Source of the DNA: CADEED01 sp035701825 | GTDB lineage: Bacteria > Pseudomonadota > Gammaproteobacteria > Steroidobacterales > Steroidobacteraceae | Length of the DNA stretch: 64,000 bases | Direction: 5' to 3' | Assembly (NCBI GenBank): GCA_035701825.1 | Contig: DASSRK010000145.1 | Location: forward strand, 1-64,000 | Shown: piece by piece, positions 41,424 to 50,392 of the stretch | Layout of the letters: each line of letters begins with the position of its first letter | Numbering within the stretch: the first letter of the stretch is position 1 | The notes under the pieces: model-generated | What the model was told of the DNA's origin: nothing | The model's input: the letters and a program-made list of their open reading frames with translations, nothing else | The model's database searches: none | Translations under genes and position numbers: made by a program

Positions 41424-42053
41424 CTACAGCGAGAAGCTCGCCCGCAGGCCATCCACCACGAACTGCACCGCCAGCGCACCGAGCACCACGCCGAACAGGC
41501 GGTTCGCGACATTCGTGCCGGTGACCCCGATCACGCGCATCAGTGGGCCAGCCACCCACATGGCGAGCAGGCACAGCGCGAGTACCACGAGCGCGCAGGC
41601 GAACATCAGCATGAACTGCAGCGGTGCATCGGCGACCGGGATCGGGCCGAACCACAGCAGCATGGTGGTCAGCGCCCCGGGGCCCGCCATGAACGGAAAG
41701 GCAAGAGGGAAAACCGAAATGTCGGCGCGCTTCTTGCTTTCGACCTTCTCGTCGCTCGAGGTACGCGTCCCGGATTCGCGCGCGAACACCATCTCGAGGG
41801 CGATGAGGAAAAGCAACAGGCCGCCAAAAATCCTGAACGAGTTGATCGAAATGCCCATCGCCGAAAGGAAGCCGGCGCCGACGAGCGCGAACAGCAGGAG
41901 TATTCCGCTTGCAACTAACACCGACTTCAGGGCCATCTTGTGCCGATAGGTCGCGCTCGCGCCTTCGGTGAGTCCCGAGAACACCGGAATCAGTGAAATC
42001 GGTTCGACCACCACGAAGAAGACGATGAAGAACTTGACTGCTTGTTCGAACAT
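41424..42053 (-). CDS. marC: MarC-family membrane protein
   Basis: 209 residues and six predicted membrane helices. MarC/NAAT hallmarks: FVVVEPISLIPVFSGLT at the start, FRIFGGLLLFLIALEMVF, then LAFPFMAGPGALTTMLLW, then VTGTNVANRLFGVVLGALAVQFVVDGL, all partly quoted. An inserted basic loop, SDEKVESKKRADIS, lies between helices 3 and 4. The family was linked to multiple antibiotic resistance, but that role is not supported; the transported compound is unknown. It is divergent from the DUF6763-like gene. Confidence 0.92.
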   Translation of the reverse strand: MFEQAVKFFIVFFVVVEPISLIPVFSGLTEGASATYRHKMALKSVLVASGILLLFALVGAGFLSAMGISINSFRIFGGLLLFLIALEMVFARESGTRTSSDEKVESKKRADISVFPLAFPFMAGPGALTTMLLWFGPIPVADAPLQFMLMFACALVVLALCLLAMWVAGPLMRVIGVTGTNVANRLFGVVLGALAVQFVVDGLRASFSL

Positions 42054-42161
42054 GATGCTCTGCGCAACGAATTTCGTTCTTGTGCTTGCCGATTTTCGGG
42101 AGCAACATGAAGTCGCTCATTTCGAACGCAGCATAGCAGCACCACGATTCGGAGGGATTCG

Positions 42162-42473
42162 ATGAAACCCACCATCGGCAACTGGTACCGCATCCAGGGC
42201 GGCGAATCGTTCGAAGTCGTTGCCTGGGACGAAGATGACGGCACCATCGAGCTGCAGTACTTCGACGGCACGGTCGAGGAGATGGACATCGAGGACTGGC
42301 AGGCCGAGCACGAGAACGGGACGCTCGAAGAGGTCGAGCCGCCCGAGGACTGGACCGGTTCGGTCGATGTGGATCCCGAAGAAGACGACGCCCGCGGCGC
42401 GCTCGGCTATGGCGAGGACGACGACCGCGGCCAGCGTTCCAGCAAGCTCGAGGGCCTGGACCTGTTCGAGTAG
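42162..42473 (+). CDS. Small acidic protein, DUF6763-like
   Basis: 103 residues, very acidic (Asp/Glu tail). The N-terminal 45 residues are conserved-looking: IGNWYRIQGGESFEVVAWDEDDGTIELQYFDGTVEEMDIEDW, quoted here only as IGNWYRI...QYFDGTVEEMD, the pattern of the DUF6763 family, a short beta domain found in gammaproteobacteria. Function unknown. GGAGGG gives an ideal ribosome site. The TAG stop is followed directly by TTAG, forming a TAGTTAG heptamer. Confidence 0.75.
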   Translation: MKPTIGNWYRIQGGESFEVVAWDEDDGTIELQYFDGTVEEMDIEDWQAEHENGTLEEVEPPEDWTGSVDVDPEEDDARGALGYGEDDDRGQRSSKLEGLDLFE

Positions 42474-42493
42474 TTAGCTAGCGGCGCGCGGGA

Positions 42494-42886
42494 TCATATC
42501 CCGTTCGCCAGTGCGTCAGCGTCGGCACCTTCGGCCAGCAGCACGTATTCCCCCACCACTTCGACCGGCACCCGCCGCAGCGACTGGCCCGGGCACGGCC
42601 CGGCGACGCACAGTCCCTCGTCGCGCGTGAACAGCGCGCCATGCGAGGCGCACAGGATCAGGCTGCGGTCCGGCGTGAGGAAGCGATTCGGCCGCAGATC
42701 GAGGGGATGTCCGGCGTGCGGACAGGTGTTGACGTAGGCCGCCACGCCATTCGAACCCTTCACGATGAAGCCGCGCAGGGGCCAGTCGCCCTCGCCCACC
42801 GTGAAACCCTTCGCACCGGTGGCTTCGAGCTCGGCCAGCGAGCCGAGCACGCGAGTGACGTCAATTTCGCGCGGCGGTGATGTCAC
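42494..42886 (-). CDS. Rieske [2Fe-2S] protein
   Basis: 130 residues from a GTG at 42886 (the start lies inside the upstream ampG gene, a 26-bp overlap). The Rieske motif is complete: Cys-55-Pro-His-57 (NTCPHAGHPLD) and Cys-79-x2-His-82 (LCASHGALF), the ligands of a [2Fe-2S] cluster. The length and lack of membrane anchor indicate a small soluble ferredoxin-like subunit, often seen as NirD-like or dioxygenase electron carriers. Overlap with ampG suggests co-translation, but no oxygenase is nearby. Confidence 0.88.
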   Translation of the reverse strand: MTSPPREIDVTRVLGSLAELEATGAKGFTVGEGDWPLRGFIVKGSNGVAAYVNTCPHAGHPLDLRPNRFLTPDRSLILCASHGALFTRDEGLCVAGPCPGQSLRRVPVEVVGEYVLLAEGADADALANGI

Positions 42887-44294
42887 GGCGCGAGAGCCAC
42901 AACAGCAGGAGCAATGCGGGAATACTCAGCGCCGCGGTGTACAGGTAGAAATCGCCATATCCCAGCGCGTTGACCGTCATGCCCGAGGTGCCCATCAGCA
43001 GTTTCCCGGGCAGCGCGTACAGCGAGGACAGCACGGCGTACTGGGTTGCGGTGTACTTCGCGCTGGTGAGACTCGACATGAAGGCGATGAGCGCGGTGCC
43101 GTGTACGCCGAGGGCGAGATTGTCGAACCCGACGATGAACGACAGGCCCGCGGCGGTCGCCGGGCCGCGCGCGGCGATCTGGTGCGGCCAGAAATCGAGC
43201 AGGCCGCTGCGCGCGCAATCCATCGGGAGGTGACAGGCGTAGGTGCCATACGTCGCGTAGAAGAGGTTCGACAGGATTACCAACGCGCTCCCGAGCAGCA
43301 GTCCGCGGATTCGACCGAGGCGCGCCACCAGCACGCCGCCCACCACGGCCCCCACCAGCGTCGACGGCCAGCCGAAGAACTTTGCGATCACGCCGACTTC
43401 TTCGAGCGTGAATCCCATGTCTATATAAAAGGTGTTGGCCATCGTGCCGCCGACGTAGTCGGTGAGCCGGTACGTGCTGATGAACGCGAAGATGAGCAGG
43501 CCGAGCCCGAGACCGTAGCGGCCGAAAAAGTCCACGACGGGACCCGCGACGGCACCGACGAACCATGCGCCCGCAGCCTGCATCCAGCGCGGCCAGTGCG
43601 CGCGCCTCGCGAGCCAGTCGGTGACGCGCTGTTCGCGCCGGTCCGCCGCCACGGAAATTTCCGGGACCGGCTCGCGCACCAGCAGGGTCGTGACGATGCC
43701 GATGCCCATCAGCACGCTCATCGTCGTGTAGCTTTCGCGGAAGCTGGAGCGCCCGGCGATGATCAATGCGCCCGCGGAAGCAACCATGAGCGCCGTGCGG
43801 TAGCCGATCTGGTACGCCGCCGCCATCGCGCCTTGCTTGTCGGCCGTCGCGGACTCGATGCGCCAGGCGTCGATGGCGATGTCCTGGGTGGCTGCGAAGA
43901 ACGCGACCAGCAGCGCGCAGACGGCAACGTGCGCGATGCTGTGCGCGGGATCGCTGAAGGCGAGGTTCGCTATGCTCAGGACCAGCCCGATTTGCGCGAC
44001 CAGCATCCAGGACCTGCGCCGGCCTAACCACTTGTCCAGCACGGGCAGCGGCACCCGGTCGACGATCGGCGCCCATATCCACTTGAACGAGTACATCAGG
44101 CCGACCCAGGAGAGCATGCCGATGGTGGCGCGATCGATGTGCTCGGTTCGCAGCCAGGCCGACAGCGTCTGGAAGACGAGATAGAACGGCAATCCCGCCG
44201 AGAAGCCCAGGAAAAGCATCGAGAGCACGGGCCGTTCCAGGTAGACCGCGAGCGCCTGCACCCAGGTCGTTTTCGGCGCCGTCTCAGTAGCCAT
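42861..44294 (-). CDS. ampG: AmpG-family muropeptide permease (MFS)
   Basis: 477 residues from ATG 44294; upstream in-frame sequence is unconserved. About 12-14 membrane helices. AmpG hallmarks include LFLGFSAGLPFYLVFQTLSAWLR near the start, then LSWVGLMYSFKWIWAPIVDRVPLP, AFFAATQDIAIDAWRIE and a later SSLTSAKYTATQYAVLSSLYALPGK, all partly quoted. AmpG imports GlcNAc-anhydroMurNAc peptides from the periplasm for recycling and, where present, for beta-lactamase induction. It is divergent from pyrE and overlaps the Rieske gene downstream. Confidence 0.93.
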   Translation of the reverse strand: MATETAPKTTWVQALAVYLERPVLSMLFLGFSAGLPFYLVFQTLSAWLRTEHIDRATIGMLSWVGLMYSFKWIWAPIVDRVPLPVLDKWLGRRRSWMLVAQIGLVLSIANLAFSDPAHSIAHVAVCALLVAFFAATQDIAIDAWRIESATADKQGAMAAAYQIGYRTALMVASAGALIIAGRSSFRESYTTMSVLMGIGIVTTLLVREPVPEISVAADRREQRVTDWLARRAHWPRWMQAAGAWFVGAVAGPVVDFFGRYGLGLGLLIFAFISTYRLTDYVGGTMANTFYIDMGFTLEEVGVIAKFFGWPSTLVGAVVGGVLVARLGRIRGLLLGSALVILSNLFYATYGTYACHLPMDCARSGLLDFWPHQIAARGPATAAGLSFIVGFDNLALGVHGTALIAFMSSLTSAKYTATQYAVLSSLYALPGKLLMGTSGMTVNALGYGDFYLYTAALSIPALLLLLWLSRRDITAARN

Positions 44295-44340
44295 GGTTCG
44301 GTATGATCCGCACCGCCGCATCATACGGAAGACGGAACTC

Positions 44341-45012
44341 GTGCAGGAATACCAGAGAACCTTCATCGACCTCGCGCTGTCGCGCCAGGCGCTGCGCTTC
44401 GGCAACTTCAAGCTGAAGTCGGGCCGCGAGAGCCCGTACTTCTTCAATGCCGGGTTGTTCAACGACGGCGAGGCGATCGCGGTCCTCGGCCAGTGCTACG
44501 CCGCGGCGCTCGCGCGCTCGGGTCTCGGGTTCGACATGCTGTTCGGCCCCGCCTACAAGGGCATCCCGCTCGCGACCACCACCGCGGTGGCGCTCGCCGA
44601 GCATCACCACCGCAACGTGCCATGGGCGTTCAACCGCAAGGAAGCCAAGGATCATGGCGAGGGCGGCAACATCGTGGGCAGCCCGCTCAAGGGCCGCGTG
44701 GTCATCGTGGACGACGTGATCACGGCCGGCACGGCGATTCGAGAATCGGTCGAGATCATCCGGGCCGCGGGCGCCGAGCCGGTGGGTGTGGCGCTGGCGC
44801 TGGATCGCCAGGAACGCGGCCAGGGCGCGCAATCGGCGGTCCAGGAGGTGTCGGCGCAATTTGGACTGCGTTGCGTCAGCATCCTCACCCTGGCCGACCT
44901 GATCGAGACCTTCGCCACCACGGGTGATGCAGTTCGCATTTCCGGCGAACAGTTGGCCGCACTTCGTGCTTACCAGCGCGCCTGGGGTGTCCCGGCGGTA
45001 CCCACCCCGTAA
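44341..45012 (+). CDS. pyrE: Orotate phosphoribosyltransferase PyrE
   Basis: 223 residues from GTG 44341, chosen because family homology begins at YQRTFIDLALSRQAL and a purine-rich GGAAGACGG is upstream; the ATG at 44293 would overlap the ampG start. The PRPP loop is VVIVDDVITAGTA, and LFGPAYKGIPLATTTAVALA, FNRKEAKDHGEGG complete the family pattern. It converts orotate and PRPP to OMP in pyrimidine synthesis. Divergent from ampG; pyrE-dut-coaBC proximity is usual in the group. Confidence 0.96.
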   Translation: MQEYQRTFIDLALSRQALRFGNFKLKSGRESPYFFNAGLFNDGEAIAVLGQCYAAALARSGLGFDMLFGPAYKGIPLATTTAVALAEHHHRNVPWAFNRKEAKDHGEGGNIVGSPLKGRVVIVDDVITAGTAIRESVEIIRAAGAEPVGVALALDRQERGQGAQSAVQEVSAQFGLRCVSILTLADLIETFATTGDAVRISGEQLAALRAYQRAWGVPAVPTP

Positions 45013-45035
45013 CGCCTTGGGGCAGAATACGCGCC

Positions 45036-45692
45036 ATGCGCAACGCCACCCCCTTCCTGGCCGTCGTGCTGACCAGCGTATGCCTGGCCAGCGCCGCATT
45101 CGCGGAGAAGCCTACCTACAAGTGGACCGATGAAAAGGGCGTGGTCCACTACGGCGACAGCGTCCCTGCCGAGTACTCGCAGCGCGAACAGAGCATCCTG
45201 AACAAGCAGGGCGTGGTCACGCAGAAGCAGCAGGCCGAGATGTCACCGGCCGAGGCGGCGGACTTCGCGGCCCAGCAGAAACAGGAGGCGATGCGCCGCC
45301 AGCACGACATGTTCCTGGTTTCCACCTACCCGTCGGTGAAGGAAATCGAGAACGTGCGCGACACGCGCGTCGAGCAGATCAATGGCCAGGTCTCCGCCAC
45401 CGAGACCTACATCGCGAGCCTCAACAGCCGCCTCGAGGGCCTGAAGCAGCGTGCCATGCTGTTCACGCCTTACAACCCCAAGCCGGGCGCGCGCCGCATG
45501 CCCGACGACCTGGCCGAAGAGATGGTGCGCGTGCTGTCCGAGCAACGCACGCAGCACACGGCGCTCGAGAAGCGTCGCTCCGAGCTGCAGACCGTCATGG
45601 AACAGTTCGACGGCGACATCCGGCGGTTCAAGGAATTGCGCACCTCGGCGGCCGCGCGCCTCAACAACAGCGGCGCGCCCAAGAAGCAGTAG
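45036..45692 (+). CDS. Exported DUF4124 protein with coiled coil
   Basis: 218 residues. A signal peptide (ending AFA) precedes the DUF4124 motif YKWTDEKGVVHYGDSVP (about residues 27-45), common in short periplasmic proteins. The rest is a helical, coiled-coil-prone region: QKQEAMRRQHD, ATETYIASLNSRLEGLKQR and LEKRRSELQTVMEQFDGDIRRFK. Function unknown; it probably oligomerises in the envelope. It follows pyrE by 23 bp and may be cotranscribed. Its stop and the following bases form TAGTTAG. Confidence 0.85.
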   Translation: MRNATPFLAVVLTSVCLASAAFAEKPTYKWTDEKGVVHYGDSVPAEYSQREQSILNKQGVVTQKQQAEMSPAEAADFAAQQKQEAMRRQHDMFLVSTYPSVKEIENVRDTRVEQINGQVSATETYIASLNSRLEGLKQRAMLFTPYNPKPGARRMPDDLAEEMVRVLSEQRTQHTALEKRRSELQTVMEQFDGDIRRFKELRTSAAARLNNSGAPKKQ

Positions 45693-45721
45693 TTAGATTG
45701 GCCGGCGCGGCGCCGCGCCGC

Positions 45722-46219
45722 TCAACGAGTCCCGGTGTGCCCGAAGCCGCCCGCGCCGCGCTGCGACTGCGCGAAATCGTCGACCACTTCCAGCCGCACC
45801 TGCACCACCGGCACGATCACCATCTGCGCGATGCGCTCGCCCGGCTGCACCACGAAATCCACGCTGCCGCGGTTCCAGCACGACACCATCAACTGGCCCT
45901 GGTAGTCGGAGTCGATGAGGCCGACGAGATTGCCGAGGACCACGCCGTGTTTGTGGCCGAGCCCCGAGCGCGGCAGGATCACGGCCGCGAGGCCCGGGTC
46001 ATCGAGATGGATCGCGAGTCCGGTGGGGATCAGCTCGGCCTTGCCGGCTGCCAGCGTCAGCGGCGCGTCCAGGCAGGCGCGCAGGTCGAGCCCGGCGGAG
46101 CCGGACGTGGCATACGCCGGCAGGGGAAATTCCTGGCCGATGCGCGGATCAAGGATGCGGACTTTCAGCGCGCGGTCGGCGCCGCTGTTTTTTTCGTGGG
46201 GCTGTACGACGGCATTCAT
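45722..46219 (-). CDS. dut: dUTP pyrophosphatase Dut
   Basis: 165 residues. Trimeric dUTPase motifs: I SGSAGLDLRA, II PRSGLG, III LVGLIDSDYQGQLMV, IV GERIAQMVI and V near the C-terminus, RGAGGFGHTGTR. It keeps uracil out of DNA and supplies dUMP for thymidylate synthase. The ATG overlaps the CoaBC stop (ATGA), giving coaBC-dut as the transcribed order. Confidence 0.97.
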   Translation of the reverse strand: MNAVVQPHEKNSGADRALKVRILDPRIGQEFPLPAYATSGSAGLDLRACLDAPLTLAAGKAELIPTGLAIHLDDPGLAAVILPRSGLGHKHGVVLGNLVGLIDSDYQGQLMVSCWNRGSVDFVVQPGERIAQMVIVPVVQVRLEVVDDFAQSQRGAGGFGHTGTR

Positions 46220-47442
46220 GCCGAGATACTAGCCAACCTCGGTTTGCCGTGCTCGGCATAACGCTCGGAGATCAGCGCCACCAGGTCGCGGGCCAGCTGC
46301 ACCTTCGGCGCGTGCGGCAATTCCCGGCGTCCGTCGCGCCACAACACCAGCAGCGCGTTGTCGTCCTTCTCGAACACCTTGTCGTGCCCGACCTCGTTGG
46401 CCGCGATCATGTCGAGGTTTTTCCTGAGCAGCTTCTGGCGCGCGTACTGCTCGACGGAATCGGTCTCGGCGGCGAAGCCGACCACGAAGGGGCGTTCCTT
46501 GGCGGAACGCGCCGCGACGGTTGCGAGGATGTCGACGGTACGTTCCATCTTGAGATCCATCGATTCCGAGGTCTTCTTGATCTTGCACTCGACCGGGCAG
46601 GCCGGACGGTAGTCGGCCACGGCGGCCGTGGCGATGAAGATGTCGACGCCCTCGATGTTCTTCAGGACGGCCTCGAGCATGTCGGCAGCGCTTTCCACGT
46701 TGACGCGCGTCACGCCCGCCGGCGTCGCGAGATTCACGGGCCCGCTGACCAGCACCACCTCGGCGCCGGCCTCGCGCGCGGCCGCGGCCAGCGCGAAGCC
46801 CATTTTCCCGGAGCTGCGATTGCTGATGAAGCGCACCGGGTCGATTCGTTCGCGGGTCGGACCCGCGGTCAGCAAGACGCGCTTGCCCGCGAGCGGGCCC
46901 GACGGCGCGATCGTGTTGGCCACGTTCGCCGCGAGTTGCGTGGGCTCGAGCATGCGGCCGGCGCCCGTTTCGCCGCACGCCTGGTCGCCCTCGCCCGGGC
47001 CCCAGACGTGGATACCGCGCGACTTCAGCGTCGCGACGTTGGCCTGCGTGGCGGCGTTGCTCCACATGAGACGGTTCATGGCCGGCGCCAGCGCGATCGG
47101 CGCGTCGGTCGCCAGGCACAGGGTAGTTAGAAGGTCGTCGGCCTGGCCGGTGGCGAGGCGTGCGATGAAATCGGCGGTGGCGGGGGCGATGACCACGAAG
47201 TCCGCCCAGCGGGCCAGCTCGATGTGCGACATGGCCTTCTCGGCCTCCGGGTCCCACAGGTCGCTGCGTACTTCGCGGCCGGAGACGGCCTGGAAGGTCA
47301 TCGGGGTCACGAACTCGCGCGCACCGGAGGTCAGCACCACCTGCACGTCGGCGCCCTGTTCGCGCAGGCGACGCACGAGGTCCGGGCTCTTGTAAGCCGC
47401 GATCCCGCCCGTAACGCCCAGTAAAACCCGCTTGCCCTGCAT
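46216..47442 (-). CDS. coaBC: Phosphopantothenoylcysteine decarboxylase/synthetase CoaBC
   Basis: 408 residues, a bifunctional enzyme of CoA synthesis. CoaC domain (about 1-180): GVTGGIAAYK flavin loop, catalytic His-73 (MSHIELARWAD), PAMNRLMW substrate motif and CGETGAGRM. CoaB domain (about 190-400): VLLTAGPTRERIDPVRFISNRSSGKMG, quoted as ISNRSSGKMG, and ATAAVADYRP, then the K-rich KIKKTSE segment. It lies head-to-head with radC over 144 bp and overlaps dut by 4 bp. Confidence 0.96.
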   Translation of the reverse strand: MQGKRVLLGVTGGIAAYKSPDLVRRLREQGADVQVVLTSGAREFVTPMTFQAVSGREVRSDLWDPEAEKAMSHIELARWADFVVIAPATADFIARLATGQADDLLTTLCLATDAPIALAPAMNRLMWSNAATQANVATLKSRGIHVWGPGEGDQACGETGAGRMLEPTQLAANVANTIAPSGPLAGKRVLLTAGPTRERIDPVRFISNRSSGKMGFALAAAAREAGAEVVLVSGPVNLATPAGVTRVNVESAADMLEAVLKNIEGVDIFIATAAVADYRPACPVECKIKKTSESMDLKMERTVDILATVAARSAKERPFVVGFAAETDSVEQYARQKLLRKNLDMIAANEVGHDKVFEKDDNALLVLWRDGRRELPHAPKVQLARDLVALISERYAEHGKPRLASISA

Positions 47443-47513
47443 GGGGCGCGATTATCGGCAGCGGCCCACGTCAGGCGCCAGTCACATTGGTTCTGTGAGC
47501 ATTCCGTTCCGCA

Positions 47514-47533
47514 AATCGCCCTATATGGCGATT
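47514..47533. promoter_or_regulatory. Palindrome between coaBC and radC
   Basis: AATCGCC-CTATAT-GGCGATT, a perfect 7-bp inverted repeat in the divergent region, about 55 bp from the radC ATG and 70 bp from the coaBC ATG. It could be an operator or a local cruciform; the CTATAT core could also serve as part of a promoter. Confidence 0.3.
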
Positions 47534-47586
47534 CGCGCCGCATTGGCGGCTGCCTGCCGGCAGTTCGACGGGATCATGATTGCCCT

Positions 47587-48297
47587 ATGGATCAGCAGGT
47601 TACCGGAAACGCTCAGCCCGCCAACATCAGCGGCTGGCCGCGCGGGGAGCGACCCCGCGAAAAGCTGCTGGAACGCGGCACTGCGGCCCTGTCCGATGCG
47701 GAACTGCTGGCCGTGGTGCTGGGAACCGGCGCCGCCGGCGTCAATGCATTGGACATAGCGCGACAGCTGCTGGCGCATTTCTCCGGCAGCCTGCGCAGGT
47801 TGCTGACCGCCGACGCGGGGATTCTGCTCGGGCTGCGTGGTCTCGGGCCGGCGCGCTACGCCACCTTGATGGCCGGGCTCGAGCTTGCGCGCCGTCACTA
47901 CTGCGAAGCGCTGCGTGCCGGCCCGGCGCTCAATGCCCCGGCCGCGACGCGGCAGTTCCTGACCGCCCAGCTGCGCGACCGCCCGTACGAAGTGTTCTGC
48001 TGCCTGTACCTCGACAACCGTCACCGGCTCATTCACTTCGAGGAAGTGTTCCGCGGCACCATCGACGGGGCCAGCGTCCATCCGCGCGAAGTCGTGCGCC
48101 AGGCCATGCACCACAATGCCGCGGCGATGATCTTCGCGCACAACCATCCGTCCGGCGTGGCCGAGGCCTCGCAAGCCGACGAGCTCATCACCCGGCGATT
48201 GCGCGACGCGCTCGCGCTGATCGACATCCGCGTCCTCGATCACCTGATCGTCGGCGACAACAGCTGCCTGTCGTTCGCGGAGCGTGGGCTGCTCTGA
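47587..48297 (+). CDS. radC: RadC/DUF2466 JAB-domain protein
   Basis: 236 residues. An N-terminal helix-hairpin-helix part (about 1-105) contains GAAALSDAELLAVVLGTG-like text (ALSDAELLAVVLG) and LRGLGPARYATL. The JAB/MPN metalloprotease-like domain (about 115-236) has the zinc motif HNHPSG...EAS..D: AHNHPSGVAEASQADELIT, and HPREVVRQAM. RadC was named for radiation sensitivity but its function is not established. It overlaps the last 58 bp of the convergent CotH-like gene. Confidence 0.95.
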   Translation: MDQQVTGNAQPANISGWPRGERPREKLLERGTAALSDAELLAVVLGTGAAGVNALDIARQLLAHFSGSLRRLLTADAGILLGLRGLGPARYATLMAGLELARRHYCEALRAGPALNAPAATRQFLTAQLRDRPYEVFCCLYLDNRHRLIHFEEVFRGTIDGASVHPREVVRQAMHHNAAAMIFAHNHPSGVAEASQADELITRRLRDALALIDIRVLDHLIVGDNSCLSFAERGLL

Positions 48298-49946
48298 TCC
48301 GTGCTCCCGGAATCCGCCGGCTGCGGATTGAACTGGCTGTCGAGCCACGCGGCCCGCGCCGCCAGCCAGCCCTGTAGATAGTCGATTTCGCCGGCGTAGC
48401 TGCCCGGGATCTGGTAGTTGGGCCAGACATACATCTCGAGGATCGGCCAGCGCTGGAAGTTGTTGAGCTGCGACTGCTGCAAGCGCAGCGCGTTGGCCGT
48501 GATCGACTGTTGCATGGCGGTGAGCTGGTCCGCCTTCATCTCGTTCCACACCTGCCGGACGTGGGCGGCGAACGCCGGGTCCTGGAACAGCCGGGAGAAC
48601 CACGGCGCGTCGTGGACGTGCCATCCGGCGGTATTGAAGGCGCCGTTGTAGTCGGCGTTGCCCGCGGCGAGGTCGAAATCCCACAGAGGGCCCATGTGCA
48701 GCTTGCCGCCGCGGGGTTTGTACATCCAGCAGCTCGACCACATGTTCGCGTCGACGTTGCGGAACAGCTCGTTGACGAGATACCAGCGCACGAAGGAATC
48801 CACGTCCAGGTAGGCGGCGTAGCCGGTGTCCGGGTCGGCAAAGCCATCCGAATGCAGCACCGCCTCGAACTCGTCGATGTAGCCCTTGATGTAGGCCTCC
48901 TGTTCGGCCGCCGGCTCTTCCGGGTCCTGGAACACGATCGGCAGGTGATCGGTGGCGCTGTACATCGTGTGGCCGTCCTGCCTGAAGTCGACCTCCAGTA
49001 GATAGCCACCGCTGATCTTGTCGGCGCCCACGTCGGTTGTGGCGAGCTGGTCGATGTCGACCCGATCCTTCGCCACCTTGATGTTCTCGGTGAGCAGGTA
49101 CACCCCATCGTAGCGATCGTTCAGGTAGACCTCGACGAAGGCGGCGCGCGGAGTCCACGGCAGGCCCAGCTTGGCGCCGAGCTCCAGCGCCGCGGCGTTG
49201 CGCAGCAGGCTCTTGTCCGAGTAGTTGGCCAGCAGCACCCAGTCCTTGCTCGACGGCATGCCCAGCAACGATTTCTTCTCGGCGAGCTTGATGCGATACG
49301 GCTTCTTCGGCATGCCCCAGGTCGAATTGCCGCGGCCGCGGATCTGCATTCCGCCCGTGACCGGCAGGATCGCCGGGTCCGGCGACTCGAGGGTCATCTG
49401 CGCGGGCAGGTAGACGTCCTTGCTGACGATCGGCGCGAGGTTGTCCGTCGCGATCCTCAGCACCGGCAGGTCGCGCCGCAGCGGCAGGAACGTCGCCGGA
49501 TCGGGAGGCGCGGCGAACAGGTGTCTCGCCACCGTGCTGCGGCCATCGGTGCTCCGGACCGTCAGGCGCAGTTCGACCCAATTGACGGTCTTCGCCGAGC
49601 AGGTGTTCGGGATCGTGAGGGTCGCGGAAGTAGCGTCGGCTCCCAGCGAGCCAGGAGGAGTGACCACGCAATTGGCGGTGCCGGGTGAGGGACCCGCCCG
49701 CAGCCGGGCTTCCAGGGCAACCGACTGGATGTTGACCCCTGCTGGCAGGGTCCATTTGACCTCGAGCGGGTTACCGAGCGCGGCGTCCGCCGGCGCAGAG
49801 CCAACGACGTTCGTGAACGTGGCAGGAGGAAGCGCCTGGGCTGGAGGCGGCGCCTTTTGCGCGCCTCCAGACCCGCCGCATGCCGGCAACAGCGCGGCCG
49901 ACGCGAGGTACAGCGCCGTGAGCGCGAGACGGAGGAAACGATTCAT
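48240..49946 (-). CDS. CotH-family lipoprotein
   Basis: 568 residues from ATG 49946. A lipobox (LLPACGG; Cys about 22) follows the signal peptide, then a beta-rich segment (about 35-170) and the CotH kinase-like domain (about 180-520): GGMQIRGRGNSTWGMPKKPYRIKL, VLLANYSDKSLLRNAAALELG, YDGVYLLTENIKV and LLEVDFRQDGH, here in short quotes. CotH-type proteins are atypical protein kinases in spores and surface proteins elsewhere. The last 58 bp lie antisense within radC, and the gene is flanked by blocks (coaBC-radC and rpmBG) that are usually contiguous, so it looks inserted. Confidence 0.85.
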   Translation of the reverse strand: MNRFLRLALTALYLASAALLPACGGSGGAQKAPPPAQALPPATFTNVVGSAPADAALGNPLEVKWTLPAGVNIQSVALEARLRAGPSPGTANCVVTPPGSLGADATSATLTIPNTCSAKTVNWVELRLTVRSTDGRSTVARHLFAAPPDPATFLPLRRDLPVLRIATDNLAPIVSKDVYLPAQMTLESPDPAILPVTGGMQIRGRGNSTWGMPKKPYRIKLAEKKSLLGMPSSKDWVLLANYSDKSLLRNAAALELGAKLGLPWTPRAAFVEVYLNDRYDGVYLLTENIKVAKDRVDIDQLATTDVGADKISGGYLLEVDFRQDGHTMYSATDHLPIVFQDPEEPAAEQEAYIKGYIDEFEAVLHSDGFADPDTGYAAYLDVDSFVRWYLVNELFRNVDANMWSSCWMYKPRGGKLHMGPLWDFDLAAGNADYNGAFNTAGWHVHDAPWFSRLFQDPAFAAHVRQVWNEMKADQLTAMQQSITANALRLQQSQLNNFQRWPILEMYVWPNYQIPGSYAGEIDYLQGWLAARAAWLDSQFNPQPADSGSTDQSSPRSANDRQLLSPTIR

Positions 49947-50057
49947 TCGAGGGTCATTCTTCTTCGGTCCGGCATCGCCGCGCACTCTACCGGGAGCTGG
50001 CGGGCCAGGGTTGCCCGGTGCCGATGGGTATCGGGTACGCGGGATTGGCAGTCGAAG

Positions 50058-50086
50058 TTGCCCGACTGGATGCCGACTGGTATAAA
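50058..50086 (+). promoter_or_regulatory. Promoter of rpmB-rpmG
   Basis: TTGCCC (50058-50063), a 17-bp spacer and TATAAA (50081-50086) form a good sigma-70 promoter 66 bp upstream of the L28 start, as expected for a strongly expressed ribosomal operon. Confidence 0.75.
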
Positions 50087-50152
50087 GGCGGCCCTTTTGA
50101 CGCCCGGAAACCCGGTCGTCCCTGGTTAACCAACTGATTCTTTGGGACTTTT

Positions 50153-50389
50153 ATGAGCCGCGTCTGCGAAGTCACGGGCAAGAGCGTTGCTGTCGGGAAC
50201 CGCGTTTCCCACGCCAACAACAAGAAGCGTCGTCGCTTCCTGCCCAATCTGCATACCCAGCGTTTCTGGCTGGAGACCGAGCGTCGCTGGGTCTCCCTGC
50301 GCGTTTCGACGCGCGGCCTGCGCACCATCGAGAAGAACGGCATCGACTCCGTGATCGCGGATCTGCGTGCCAAGGGCAAGAAGGTTTAA
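50153..50389 (+). CDS. rpmB: 50S ribosomal protein L28
   Basis: 78 residues, complete. MSRVCEVTGKSVAVGNRVSHANNKKRRRF, here the core CEVTGKS, and the RWVSLRVSTRGLRTIEKNG stretch are the family signature; the Cys count is reduced, as in C-minus L28 forms (only Cys-5). It binds 23S rRNA in the large subunit. First gene of rpmB-rpmG, with L33 starting three bases after its stop. Confidence 0.98.
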   Translation: MSRVCEVTGKSVAVGNRVSHANNKKRRRFLPNLHTQRFWLETERRWVSLRVSTRGLRTIEKNGIDSVIADLRAKGKKV

Positions 50390-50392
50390 GCC

